From contig JAUCBJ010002937.1 in NCBI GenBank assembly GCA_032718475.1, positions 45,001 through 109,000 on the forward strand: 64,000 bases of DNA, in the 5' to 3' direction. Positions 8,726 through 21,000 of this stretch are shown here, in pieces. Below the pieces are notes generated by a model. The model saw nothing but the letters and a program-made list of their open reading frames with translations. It was not told the DNA's origin and ran no database searches. The stretch is from Nemertoderma westbladi (taxonomy: Eukaryota; Xenacoelomorpha; Nemertodermatida; Nemertodermatidae). How positions within the stretch are numbered: position 1 is the first letter of the stretch; each line of letters begins with the position of its first letter. Made by a program: the position numbers and the translations under genes.

Positions 8726-11700
8726 AGTAAGGTAGCCACTGTTAGAGCCAGTAAGGTAGCCACTGTTAGAGCCAGTAAGGTAGCCACTGTTAGAGCCAGT
8801 AAGGTAGCCAATGTTAGAGTCAGTAAGGTCAGCCTCTGTTAGAGCCAGTAAGGTCAGCCTCTGTTAGAGCCAGTAAGGTCAGCCTCTGTTAGAGCCAGTA
8901 AGGTAGCCACTGTTAGAGCCAGTAAGGTCAGCCACTGTTAGAGCCGGTAAGGTCAGCCTCTGTTAGAGCCAGTAAGGTCAGCCTCTATTAGAGCCAGTAA
9001 GGTCAGCCTCTGTTAGAGTCAGTAAGGTCAGCCTCTGTTAGAGCCAGTAAGGTCAGCCTCTGTTAGAGCCAGTAAGGTCAGCCTCTATTAGAGCCAGTAA
9101 GGTCAGCCTCTGTTAGAGTCAGTAAGGTCAGCCTCTGTTAGAGCCAGTAAGGTCAGCCTCTGTTAGAGTCAGTAAGGTAGCCACTGTTAGAGCCAGTAAG
9201 GTAGCCACTGTTAGAGCCAGTAAGGTCAGCCACTGTTAGAGCCAGTAAGGTAGCCACTGTTAGAGCCATTTAGGTAGCCACTGTTAGAGCCAGTAAGGTC
9301 AGCCACTGTTAGAGCCAGTAAGGTCAGCCACTGTTAGAGCCAGTAAGGTAGCCACTGTTAGAGCCAGTAAGGTAGCCACTGTTAGAGCCAGTAAGGTCAG
9401 CCGCTGTTAGAGCCAGTAAGGTAGCCTCTGTTAGAGCCAGTAAGGTCAGCCTCTGTTAGAGCCAGTAAGGTAGCCACTGTTAGAGCCAGTAAGGTAGCCA
9501 CTGTTAGAGCCAGTAAGGTCAGCCTCTGTTAGAGCCAGTAAGGTCAGCCACTGTTAGAGCCAGTAAGGTAGCCACTGTTAGAGCCAGTAAGGTCAGCCTC
9601 TGTTAGAGCCAGTAAGGTCAGCCACTGTTAGAGCCAATAAGGTCAGCCACTGTTAGAGCCAGTAAGGTCAGCCACTGTTAGAGCCAGTAAGGTAGCCACT
9701 GTTAGAGCCATTTAGGTAGCCACTGTTAGAGCCAGTATGGTAGCCACTGTTAGAGCCAGTAAGGTAGCCACTGTTAGAGCCAGTAAGGTCAGCCTCTGTT
9801 AGAGCCAGTAAGGTCAGCCACTGTTAGAGCCAGTAAGGTCAGCCACTGTTAGAGCCAGTAAGGTAGCCACTGGAAGAGCCATTTAGGTAGCCACTGTTAG
9901 AGCCAGTATGGTAGCCACTGTTAGAGCCAGTAAGGTAGCCACTGTTAGAGCCAGTAAGGTCAGCCACTGTTAGAGCCAGTAAGGTAGCCACTGTTAGAGC
10001 CAGTAAGGTAGCCACTGTTAGAGCCAGTAAGGTCAGCCGCTGTTAGAGCCAGTAAGGTAGCCTCTGTTAGAGCCAGTAAGGTCAGCCTCTGTTAGAGCCA
10101 GTTAGGTAGCCACTGTTAGAGCCAGTAAGGTAGCCACTGTTAGAGCCAGTAAGGTCAGCCACTGTTAGAGCCATTAAGGTAGCCACTGTTAGAGCCATTT
10201 AGGTAGCCACTGTTAGAGCCAGTATGGTAGCCACTGTTAGAGCCAGTAAGGTAGCCACTGTTAGAGCCAGTAAGGTCAGCCGCTGTTAGAGCCAGTAAGG
10301 TAGCCTCTGTTAGAGCCACTAAGGTAGACAATGTTAGAGCCAGTAAGGTAGCCACTGTTAGAGCCAGTAAGGTCAGCCACTGTTAGAGCCAGTAAGGTAG
10401 CCACTGTTAGAGCCAGTAAGGTAGCCACTGTTAGAGCCAGTAAGGTCAGCCTCTGTTAAAGCCATTAAGGTCAGACTCTGTTAGAGCCAGTAAGGTCAAC
10501 CTCTGTTAGCGTCAGTAAGGTCAGCCTCTATTAGAGCCAGTAAGGTCAGCCTCTGTTAGAGTCAGTAAGGTCAGCCTCTGTTAGAGCCAGTAAGGTCAGC
10601 CTCTGTTAGAGTCAGTAAGGTAGCCACTGTTAGAGCCAGTAAGGTAGCCACTGTTAGAGCCAGTAAGGTCAGCCACTGTTAGAGCCAGTTAGGTAGCCAC
10701 TGTTAGAGCAGGTAAGGTAGCCACTGTTAGAGCCAGTAAGGTAGCCACTGTTAGAGCCAGTAAGGTCAGCCGCTGTTAGAGCCAGTAAGGTAGCCTCTGT
10801 TAGAGCCAGTAAGGTCAGCCTCTGTTAGAGCCAGTTAGGTAGCCACTGTTAGAGCCAGTAAGGTAGCCACTGTTAGAGCCAGTAAGGTCAGCCACTGTTA
10901 GAGCCAGTAAGGTAGCCACTGTTAGAGCCATTTAGGTAGCCACTGTTAGAGCCAGTATGGTAGCCACTGTTAGAGCCAGTAAGGTAGCCACTGTTAGAGC
11001 CAGTAAGGTCAGCCGCTGTTAGAGCCAGTAAGGTAGCCTCTGTTAGAGCCAGTAAGGTAGACAATGTTAGAGCCAGTAAGGTATCCACTGTTAGAGCCAG
11101 TAAGGTCAGCCACTGTTAGAGCCAGTAAGGTAGCCACTGTTAGAGCCAGTAAGGTCAGCCGCTGTTAGAGCCAGTAAGGTAGCCACTGTTAGAGCCATTT
11201 AGGTAGCCACTGTTAGAGCCAGTATGGTAGCCACTGTTAGAGCCAGTAAGGTAGCCACTGTTAGAGCCAGTAAGGTCAGCCGCTGTTAGAGCCAGTAAGG
11301 TAGCCTCTGTTAGAGCCAGTAAGGTAGACAATGTTAGAGCCAGTAAGGTAGCCACTGTTAGAGCCAGTAAGGTCAGCCACTGTTAGAGCCAGTAAGGTAG
11401 CCACTGTTAGAGCCATTTAGGTAGCCACTGTTAGAGCCAGTATGGTAGCCACTGTTAGAGCCAGTAAGGTAGCCACTGTTAGAGCCAGTAAGGTCAGCCG
11501 CTGTTAGAGCCAGTAAGGTAGCCTCTGTTAGAGTCAGTAAGGTAGCCACTGTTAGAGCCAGTAAGGTCAGCCACTGTTGGAGCCAGTAAGGTAGCCTCTG
11601 TTAGAGCCAGTAAGATCAGACTCTGTTAGAGCCAGTAAGGTAGCCACTGTTAGAGCCAGTAAGGTTAGCCACAGTTAGAGCCGGTAAGGTCAGCAACTGT

Positions 11701-14700
11701 TAGAGCCAGTAAGGTAGCCACTGTTAGAGCCAGTAAGGTAGCCACTGTTAGAGCCAGTAAGGTCAGTCTCTGTTAGAGCCAGTAAGGTCAGCCTATATTA
11801 GAGCCAGTAAGGTAGCCACTGTTAGAGCCAGTAAGGTCAGCCACTGTTAGAGCCAGTAAGGTCAGCCTCTGTTAGAGCCAGTAAGGTAGCCACTGTTAGA
11901 GCCAGTATGGTAGCCACTGTTAGAGCCAGTAAGGTCAGCCTCTGTTAAAGCCAATAAGGTCAGACTCTGTTAGAGCCAGTAAGGTCAACCTCTGTTAGCG
12001 TCAGTAAGGTCAGCCTCTGTTAGAGCCAGTAAGGTCAGCCTCTGTTAGAGCCAGTAACGTCAGCCTCTGTTAGAGCCAGTAAGGTCAACCTCTGTTAGAG
12101 TCAGTATGGTCAGCCTCTGTTGGAGCCAGTAACGTCAGCCTCTGTTAGAGCCAGTAAGGTCAGCCTCTGTTAGAGCCAGTAAGGTAGCCACTGTTAGAGC
12201 CAGTAAGGTAGCCACTGTTAGAGCCAGAAAGGTAGCCACTGTTAGAGCCGGTAAGGTCAGCCTCTGTTAATGCCAATAAGGTCAGACTCTGTTAGAGCCA
12301 GTAAGGTCAACCTCTGTTAGAGTCAGTAAGGTCAGCCTCTGTTAGAGCCAGTAAGGTCAGCCTCTGTTAGAGCCAGTAACATCAGCCTCTGTTAGAGCCA
12401 GTAAGGTCAACCTCTGTTAGAGCAAGTAAGGTCAGCCTCTGTTAGAGCCAATAAGGTCAGCCTCTGTTAAAGCCAATAAGGTCAGACTCTGTTAGAGCCA
12501 GTAAGGTCAGCCTCTGTTAGAGCCAGTAACTTCAGCCTCTCTTAGAGCCAGTAAGGTAAACCTCTGTTAGAGCCAGTAAGGTCAGCCTCTGTTAGAGCCA
12601 GTAAGGTAGCCACTGTTAGAGCCAGTAAGGTAGCCACTCACTGTTAGAGCCAGTAAGGTCAGCCTCTGTTAGAGCCAGTAAGGTAGCCACTGTTAGAGCC
12701 AGTAAGGTCAGCCTCTGTTAGAGCCAGTAAGGTAGCCACTGTTAGAGCCAGAAAGGTAGCCACTGTTAGAGCCAGTAAGGTCAGCCTCTGTTAAAGCCAT
12801 TAAGGTCAGACTCTGTTAGAGCCAGTAAGGTCAACCTCTGTTAGCGTCAGTAAGGTCAGCCTCTGTTAGAGCCAGTAAGGTCAGCCTCTGTTAGAGCCAG
12901 TAACGTCAGCCTCTGTTAGAGCCAGTAAGGTCAACCTCTGTTAGAGTCAGTATGGTCAGCCTCTGTTAGAGCCAGTAAGGTCAGCCTCTGTTAGAGCCAG
13001 TAACATCAGCCTCTGTTAGAGCCAGTAAGGTCAGCCTCTATTAGAGCCAGTAAGGTCAGCCTCTGTTAGAGCCAGTAAGGTAGCCACTGTTAGAGCCAGT
13101 AAGGTCAGCCTCTGTTAGAGCCAGTAAGGTAGCCACTTTTAGAGCCATTTAGGCAGCCACTGTTAGAGCCAGTAAGGTAGCCACTGTTAGAGCCAGTAAG
13201 GTAGCCACTGTTAGAGCCAGTAAGGTAGACAATGTTAGAGCCAGTAAGGTCAGCCTCTATTAAAGCCAATAAGGTCAGACTCTGTTAGAGCCAGTAAGGT
13301 CAGCCTCTGTTAGAACCAGTAAGGTAGCCACTGTTAGAGCCAGTAAGGTAGCCACTGTTAGAGCCAGTAAGGTAGCCACTGTTAGAGCCAGTAAGATCAG
13401 CCTCTGTTAAAGCCAATAAGGTCAGACTCTGTTAGAGCCAGTAAGGTCAACCTCTGTTAGAGTCAGTAAGGTCAGCCTCTGTTAGAGCCAGTAAGGTCAG
13501 CCTCTGTTAGAGCCAGTAACATCAGCCTCTGTTGGAGCCAGTAACGTCAGCCTCTGTTAGAGCCAGTAAGGTCAGCCTCTGTTAGAGCCAGTAAGGTAGC
13601 CTCTGTTAGAGTCAGTAAGGTAGCCACTGTTAGAGCCAGTAAGGTCAGCCACTGTTAGAGCCAGTAAGGTAGCCTCTGTTAGAGCCAGTAAGATCAGACT
13701 CTGTTAGAGCCAGTAAGGTAGCCACTGTTAGAGCCAGTAAGGTTAGCCACAGTTAGAGCCGGTAAGGTCAGCAACTGTTAGAGCCAGTAAGGTAGCCACT
13801 GTTAGAGCCAGTAAGGTAGCCACTGTTAGAGCCAGTAAGGTCAGTCTCTGTTAGAGCCAGTAAGGTCAGCCTATATTAGAGCCAGTAAGGTAGCCACTGT
13901 TAGAGCCAGTAAGGTCAGCCACTGTTAGAGCCAGTAAGGTCAGCCTCTGTTAGAGCCAGTAAGGTAGCCACTGTTAGAGCCAGTATGGTAGCCACTGTTA
14001 GAGCCAGTAAGGTCAGCCTCTGTTAAAGCCAATAAGGTCAGACTCTGTTAGAGCCAGTAAGGTCAACCTCTGTTAGCGTCAGTAAGGTCAGCCTCTGTTA
14101 GAGCCAGTAAGGTCAGCCTCTGTTAGAGCCAGTAACGTCAGCCTCTGTTAGAGCCAGTAAGGTCAACCTCTGTCAGAGTCAGTATGGTCAGCCTCTGTTG
14201 GAGCCAGTAACGTCAGCCTCTGTTAGAGCCAGTAAGGTCAGCCTCTGTTAGAGCCAGTAAGGTAGCCACTGTTAGAGCCAGTAAGGTAGCCACTGTTAGA
14301 GCCAGAAAGGTAGCCACTGTTAGAGCCGGTAAGGTCAGCCTCTGTTAATGCCAATAAGGTCAGACTCTGTTAGAGCCAGTAAGGTCAACCTCTGTTAGAG
14401 TCAGTAAGGTCAGCCTCTGTTAGAGCCAGTAAGGTCAGCCTCTGTTAGAGCCAGTAACATCAGCCTCTGTTAGAGCCAGTAAGGTCAACCTCTGTTAGAG
14501 CAAGTAAGGTCAGCCTCTGTTAGAGCCAATAAGGTCAGCCTCTGTTAAAGCCAATAAGGTCAGACTCTGTTAGAGCCAGTAAGGTCAGCCTCTGTTAGAG
14601 CCAGTAACTTCAGCCTCTCTTAGAGCCAGTAAGGTAAACCTCTGTTAGAGCCAGTAAGGTCAGCCTCTGTTAGAGCCAGTAAGGTAGCCACTGTTAGAGC

Positions 14701-17548
14701 CAGTAAGGTAGCCACTCACTGTTAGAGCCAGTAAGGTCAGCCTCTGTTAGAGCCAGTAAGGTAGCCACTGTTAGAGCCAGTAAGGTCAGCCTCTGTTAGA
14801 GCCAGTAAGGTAGCCACTGTTAGAGCCAGAAAGGTAGCCACTGTTAGAGCCAGTAAGGTCAGCCTCTGTTAAAGCCATTAAGGTCAGACTCTGTTAGAGC
14901 CAGTAAGGTCAACCTCTGTTAGCGTCAGTAAGGTCAGCCTCTGTTAGAGCCAGTAAGGTCAGCCTCTGTTAGAGCCAGTAACGTCAGCCTCTGTTAGAGC
15001 CAGTAAGGTCAACCTCTGTTAGAGTCAGTATGGTCAGCCTCTGTTAGAGCCAGTAAGGTCAGCCTCTGTTAGAGCCAGTAACATCAGCCTCTGTTAGAGC
15101 CAGTAAGGTCAGCCTCTATTAGAGCCAGTAAGGTCAGCCTCTGTTAGAGCCAGTAAGGTAGCCACTGTTAGAGCCAGTAAGGTCAGCCTCTGTTAGAGCC
15201 AGTAAGGTAGCCACTTTTAGAGCCATTTAGGCAGCCACTGTTAGAGCCAGTAAGGTAGCCACTGTTAGAGCCAGTAAGGTAGCCACTGTTAGAGCCAGTA
15301 AGGTAGACAATGTTAGAGCCAGTAAGGTCAGCCTCTATTAAAGCCAATAAGGTCAGACTCTGTTAGAGCCAGTAAGGTCAGCCTCTGTTAGAGCCAGTAA
15401 GGTAGCCACTGTTAGAACCAGTAAGGTAGCCACTGTTAGAGCCAGTAAGGTAGCCACTGTTAGAGCCAGTAAGATCAGCCTCTGTTAAAGCCAATAAGGT
15501 CAGACTCTGTTAGAGCCAGTAAGGTCAACCTCTGTTAGAGTCAGTAAGGTCAGCCTCTGTTAGAGCCAGTAAGGTCAGCCTCTGTTAGAGCCAGTAACAT
15601 CAGCCTCTGTTAGAGCCAGTAAGGTCAACCTCTGTTAGAGCAAGTAAGGTCAGCCTCTGTTAGAGCCAATAAGGTCAGCCTCTGTTAAAGCCAATAAGGT
15701 CAGACTCTGTTAGAGCCAGTAAGGTCAGCCTCTGTTAGAGCCAGTAACTTCAGCCTCTGTTAGAGCCAGTAAGGTAAACCTCTGTTAGAACCAGTAAGGT
15801 CAGCCTCTGTTAGAGCCAGTAAGGTAGCCACTGTTAGAGCCAGTAAGGTAGCCACTCACTGTTAGAGCCAGTAAGGTCAGCCTCTGTTAGAGCCAGTAAG
15901 GTAGCCACTGTTAGAGCCAGTAAGGTCAGCCTCTGTTAGAGCCAGTAAGGTCAGCCTCTGTTAAAGCCAATAAGGTCAGACTCTGTTAGAGCCAGTAAGG
16001 TCAACCTCTGTTAGCATCAGTAAGGTCAGCCTCTGTTAGAGCCAGTAAGGTCAGCCTCTGTTAGAGCCAGTAACGTCAGCCTCTGTTAGAGCCAGTAAGG
16101 TCAACCTCTGTTAGAGTCAGTATGGTCAGCCTCTGTTAGAGCCAGTAAGGTCAGCCTCTGTTAGAGCCAGTAACGTCAGCCTCTGTTAGAGCCAGTAAGG
16201 TCAGCCTCTGTTAGAGCCAGTAAGGTAGCCACTGTTAGAGCCAGTAAGGTCAGCCTCTGTTAGAGCCAGTAAGGTCAGCCTCTGTTAAAGCCAATAAGGT
16301 CAGACTCTGTTAGAGCCAGTAAGGTCAACCTCTGTTAGCGTCAGTAAGGTCAGCCTATGTTAGAGCCAGTAAGGTCAGCCTCTGTTAGAGCCAGTAACGT
16401 CAGCCTCTGTTAGAGCCAGTAAGGTCAACCTCTGTTAGAGTCAGTATGGTCAGCCTCTGTTAGAGCCAGTAAGGTCAGCCTCTGTTAGAGCCAGTAAGGT
16501 CAGCCTCTGTTAGAGCCAGTAAGGTCAGCCTCTGTTAAAGCCAATAAGGTCAGACTCTGTTAGAGCCAGTAAGGTCAACCTCTGTTAGCGTCAGTAAGGT
16601 CAGCCTCTGTTAGAGCCAGTAAGGTCAGCCTCTGTTAGAGCCAGTAACGTCAGCCTCTGTTAGAGCCAGTAAGGTCAACCTCTGTTAGAGTCAGTATGGT
16701 CAGCCTCTGTTAGAGCCAGTAAGGTCAGCCTCTGTTAGAGCCAGTAACGTCAGCCACTGTTAGAGCCAGTAAGGTCAGCCTCTGTTAGAGCCAATAAGGT
16801 CAGCCTCTGTTAAAGCCAATAAGGTCAGACTCTGTTAGAGCCAGTAAGGTCAGCCTCTGTTAGAGTCAGTAAGGTCAGCCTCTGTTAGAGCCAGTAAGGT
16901 CAGCCTCTGTTAGAGCCAGTAAGGTAGCCACTGTTAGAGCCAGTAAGGTAGCCACTGTTAGAGCCAGAAAGGTAGCCACTGTTAGAGCCAGTAAGGTCAA
17001 CCTCTGTTAGAGCCAGTAAGGTCAACCTCTGTTAGAGTCAGTAAGGTCAGCCTCTGTTAGAGCCAGTAACTTCAGCCTCTGTTAGAGCCAGTAAGGTCAG
17101 CCTCTGTTAGAGCCAGTAAGGTCAGCCTCTGTTAGAGCCAGTAAGGTCAGCCTCTGTTAGAGCCAGTAAGGTAGCCACTGTTAGAGCCAGTAAGGTAGCC
17201 ACTGTTAGAGCCAGAAAGGTAGCCACTGTTAGAGCCAGTAAGGTCAACCTCTGTTAGAGCCAGTAAGGTCAACCTCTGTTAGAGTCAGTAAGGTCAGCCT
17301 CTGTTAGAGCCAGTAACTTCAGCCTCTGTTAGAGCCAGTAAGGTAAACCTCTGTTAGAGCCAGTAAGGTCAGCCTCTGTTAGAGCCAGTAAGGTAGCCAC
17401 TGTTAGAGCCAGTAAGGTAGCCACTCACTGTTAGAGCCAGTAAGGTCAGCCTCTGTTAGACCCAGTAAGGTAGCCACTGTTAGAGCCAGTAAGGTCAGCC
17501 TCTGTTAGAGCCAGTAAGGTCAGCATCTGTTAGAGCCAGTAAGGTGGA
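8726..17548. repeat. Satellite array block 1 (24/25-bp monomers)
   Basis: Uninterrupted head-to-tail monomers. The 25-bp form begins GTTAGAGCCAGTAAGG and ends TCAGCCTCT. The 24-bp form has TAGCCACT in place of the last nine bases. Frequent variants carry GTCAACCTCT, AACGTCAG, AACATCAG, TTAGCGTCAG, and a paired TTAAAGCCAATAAGG/TCAGACTCT unit. A 28-bp form (CCACTCACTG) recurs as a marker. The first ~2.8 kb is dominated by the 24-bp class and the rest by the 25-bp class, so composition shifts along the block. There is no conserved reading frame across mixed 24/25-bp runs, so this is not a protein repeat. Confidence 0.97.
11518..15668. repeat. 2,078-bp tandem duplication inside satellite block 1
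   Basis: Rare variants recur at a constant offset of 2,078 bases: GGTTAGCCACAG at 11663 and 13741, TTAATGCC at 12267 and 14345, and CCACTCACTG at 12634 and 14712. The two halves (about 11518-13595 and 13596-15668) differ at few positions by eye. This marks a large, recent duplication over and above the monomer period. Confidence 0.88.
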
Positions 17549-18078
17549 AGTTGAAGTTTTGAAGTTTTTTATTAACATCGTACATAACAATAACATAACA
17601 TAAACAGCAAACAGCATATTAAAAACCGGTATATGGAGATTGTCTGTTTTAAAAATAATGCAACCAACATAATATTAAATTATAGTACAGTACAATGTTA
17701 GGGATAGCCCCATGAGGTTATACCTCGTTTCCATGGAGGTCCCTTTAAATTAAACGGAATTAAACAGGAATCACGTGCAGTTTAACATGCAACTAAATAA
17801 AATATGGTAGACCATAGTGCAGTACCTACGTAATTAAAAAAAAAATATAACAGCAATTCGAAATATGGAAAACACTAAAAAATTAAGTTATAGATATAGC
17901 AATATTTATGATGTTCCGACTGACACAAAGAAATAAAATATGGAAGACATAGTACATAATTTAAAAAAATAAAAAAAAAATAAAAAATATAAGTTCTGGT
18001 GCAGATAGAAATATAACAGAGCAAATAATTAAAATCTGGTAGACCGTAGTTCAGTTAAAAATTTAAAAAAAAAAAAAG
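17549..18078 (-). mobile_element. LINE 3'-end fragment inserted in the satellite
   Basis: A 530-bp insertion. On the minus strand it ends with GTTAATAAAAAACTTC and a CTTCAA-like tail at the low-coordinate side, and opposite is a poly-A/T-rich end. It includes GGACCTCCATGGAAACGAGG followed by TATAACCTCATGGGG, which can form a stem-loop of the kind seen in 3' UTRs of CR1/L2-type LINEs. Three AT-rich subunits starting AAATAAAATATGG or similar (17794, 17931, 18025) repeat inside. There is no coding sequence. The flanks share AAGGT, but in a tandem array that is weak evidence for a target duplication. Confidence 0.6.
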
Positions 18079-21000
18079 GTAGCCACTGTTAGAGCCAGTA
18101 AGGTAGCCACTCACTGTTAGAGCCAGTAAGGTCAGCCTCTGTTAGAGCCAGTAAGGTAGCCACTGTTAGAGCCAGTAAGGTCAGCCTCTGTTAGAGCCAG
18201 TAAGGTAGCCACTGTTAGAGCCAGAAAGGTAGCCACTGTTAGAGCCAGTAAGGTCAGCCTCTGTTAAAGCCAATAAGGTCAGACTCTGTTAGAGCCAGTA
18301 AGGTCAACCTCTGTTAGCGTCAGTAAGGTCAGCCTCTGTTAGAGCCAGTAAGGTCAGCCTCTGTTAGAGCCAGTAACGTCAGCCTCTGTTAGAGCCAGTA
18401 AGGTCAGCCTCTGTTAGAGCCAGTAAGGTCAGCCTCTGTTAGCGTCAGTAAGGTCAGCCTCTGTTAGAGCCAGTAAGGTCAGCCTCTGTTAGAGCCAGTA
18501 ACGTCAGCCTCTGTTAGAGCCAGTAAGGTCAACCTCTGTTAGAGTCAGTAAGGTCAGCCTCTGTTAGAGCCAGTAACATCAGTCTCTGTTAGAGACAGTA
18601 AGGTCAACCTCTGTTAGAGTCAGTATGGTCAGCCTCTGTTAGAGCCAGTAAGCTCAACCTCTGTTAGAGCCAGTAACGTCAGCCTCTGTTAGAGCCAGTA
18701 AGGTCAGCCTCTGTTAGAGCCAGTAAGGTCAGCCTCTGTTAGAGCCAGTAAGGTCAGCCTCTGTTAGCGTCAGTAAGGTCAGCCTCTGTTAGAGCCAGTA
18801 ACGTCAGCCTCTGTTAGAGCCAGTAAGGTCAACCTCTGTTAGAGCCAGTAACGTCAGCCTCTGTTAGAGCCAGTAAGGTCAGCCTCTGTTAGAGCCAGTA
18901 AGGTCAGCCTCTGTTAGCGTCAGTAAGGTCAGCCTCTGTTAGAGCCAGTAACGTCAGCCTCTGTTAGAGCCAGTAAGGTCAACCTCTAGAGTCAGTAAGG
19001 TCAGCCTCTGTTAGAGCCAGTAACATCAGTCTCTGTTAGAGCCAGTAAGGTCAACCTCTGTTAGCGTCAGTAAGGTCAGCCTCTGTTAGAGCCAGTAAGG
19101 TCAGCCTCTGTTAGAGCCAGTAAGGTCAGCCTCTGTTAGCGTCAGTAAGGTCAGCCTCTGTTAGAGCCAGTAACGTCAGCCTCTGTTAGAGCCAGTAAGG
19201 TCAACCTCTGTTAGAGTCAGTAAGGTCAGCCTCTGTTAGAGCCAGTAAGGTCAGCCTCTGTTAGAGCCAGTAAGGTCAGCCTCTGTTAGCGTCAGTAAGG
19301 TCAGCCTCTGTTAGAGCCAGTAACGTCAGCCTCTGTTAGAACCAGTAAGGTCAACCTCTGTTAGAGTCAGTAAGGTCAGCCTCTGTTAGAGCCAGTAACA
19401 TCAGTCTCTGTTAGAGCCAGTAAGGTCAACCTCTGTTAGCGTCAGTAAGGTCAGCCTCTGTTAGAGCCAGTAAGGTCAGCCTCTGTTAGAGCCAGTAACG
19501 TCAGCCTCTGTTAGAGCCAGTAAGGTCAACCTCTGTTAGAGTCAGTATGGTCAGCCTCTGTTAGAGCCAGTAAGCTCAACCTCTGTTAGAGCCAGTAAGG
19601 TCAGCCTCTGTTAGAGCCAGTAAGGTAGCCAGTGTTAGAGCCATAAGGTCAGCCTCTGTTAGAGCCAGTAAGGTAGCCACTGTTAGAGCCAGTTAGGTCA
19701 GCCTCTGTTAGAGCCAATAAGGTCAGACTCTGTTAGAGCCAGTAAGGTCAACCTCTGTTAGCGTCAGTAAGGTAAGCCTCTGTTAGAGCCAGTAAGGTCA
19801 GCCTCTGTTAGAGCCAGTAACGTCAGCCTCTGTTAGAGCCAGTAAGGTCAACCTCTGTTAGAGTCAGTATGGTCAGCCTCTGTTAGAGCCAGTAAGGTCA
19901 GCCTCTGTTAGATCCAGTAACGTCAGCCTCTGTTAGAGCCAGTAAGGTCAGCCTCTGTTAGAGCCAGTAAGGTAGCCACTGTTAGAGCCAGTAAGGTAGC
20001 CACTGTTAGAGCCAGAAAGGTAGCCACTGTTAGAGCCAGTAAGGTCAGCCTCTGTTAAAGCCAATAAGGTCAGACTCTGTTAGAGCCAGTAAGGTCAACC
20101 TCTGTTAGAGTCAGTAAGGTCAGCCTCTGTTAGAGCCAGTAAGGTCAGCCTCTGTTAGAGCCAGTAACATCAGTCTCTGTTAGAGCCAGTAAGGTAGCCA
20201 CTGTTAGAGCCAGTAAGGTAGCCACTGTTAGAGCCAGTAAGGTCAGCCTCTGTTAGAGTCAGTAAGGTAGCCTCTGTTAGAGCCAGTAAGGTAGCCCTGT
20301 TAGAACCAGTAAGGTAGCCACTGTTAGAGCCAGTAAGATCAGCCTCTGTTAGAGCCAGTAACGTCAGCCTCTGTTAGAGCCAATAAGGTCAGACTCTGCT
20401 AGAGCCAGTAAGGTCAGCCTCTGTTAGAGCCAATAAGGTAGCCACTGTTAGAGCCAGTAAGGTCAACCTCTGTTAGAGTCAGTAAGGTCAGCCTCTGTTA
20501 GAGCCAGTAAGGTCAGCCTCTGTTAGAGCCAGTAACGTCAGCCTCTGTTAGAGCCAGTAAGGTGGCCACTGTTAGATTCAGTAAGGTAGCCACTGTTAGA
20601 GCCAGTAAGGTCAGCCTCTGTTAGAGCCAGTAAGGTAGCCACTGTTAGAGCCAGTAAGGTAGCCACTGTTAGAGCCAGTAAGGTAGCCTCTGTTAGAGCC
20701 AGTAAGGTCAGCCTCTGTTAGAGCCAATAAGGTCAGACTCTGTTAGAGCCGGTAAGGTCAACCTCTGTTAGAGCCAGTAAGGTCAGCCTCTGCTAGCGCC
20801 AGTAAGGTAGCTACTGTTAGAGCCAGTAAGGTAGCCACTCACTGTTTGAGCCAGTAAAGTAGCCTCTGTTAGAGCAAGTAAGGTAGCCTCTGTTAGAGCC
20901 AGTAAGGTAGCCTCTGTTAGAGCCAGTAAGGTAGCCACTGTTAGAGCCAGTAAGGTAGCCACTGTTAGAGCCAGTAAGGTAGCCTCTGTTAGAGCCAGTA

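Noticed and set aside
10155-11355. Minus-strand open frames of 66 codons with an LTGSNSGY-type repeat (10155-10355, 10888-11088, 11155-11355)
   Set aside because: They are runs of 24-bp monomers, which keep phase by length. They end wherever a 25-bp monomer occurs, there are no flanking exons, and the same DNA opens in more than one frame.
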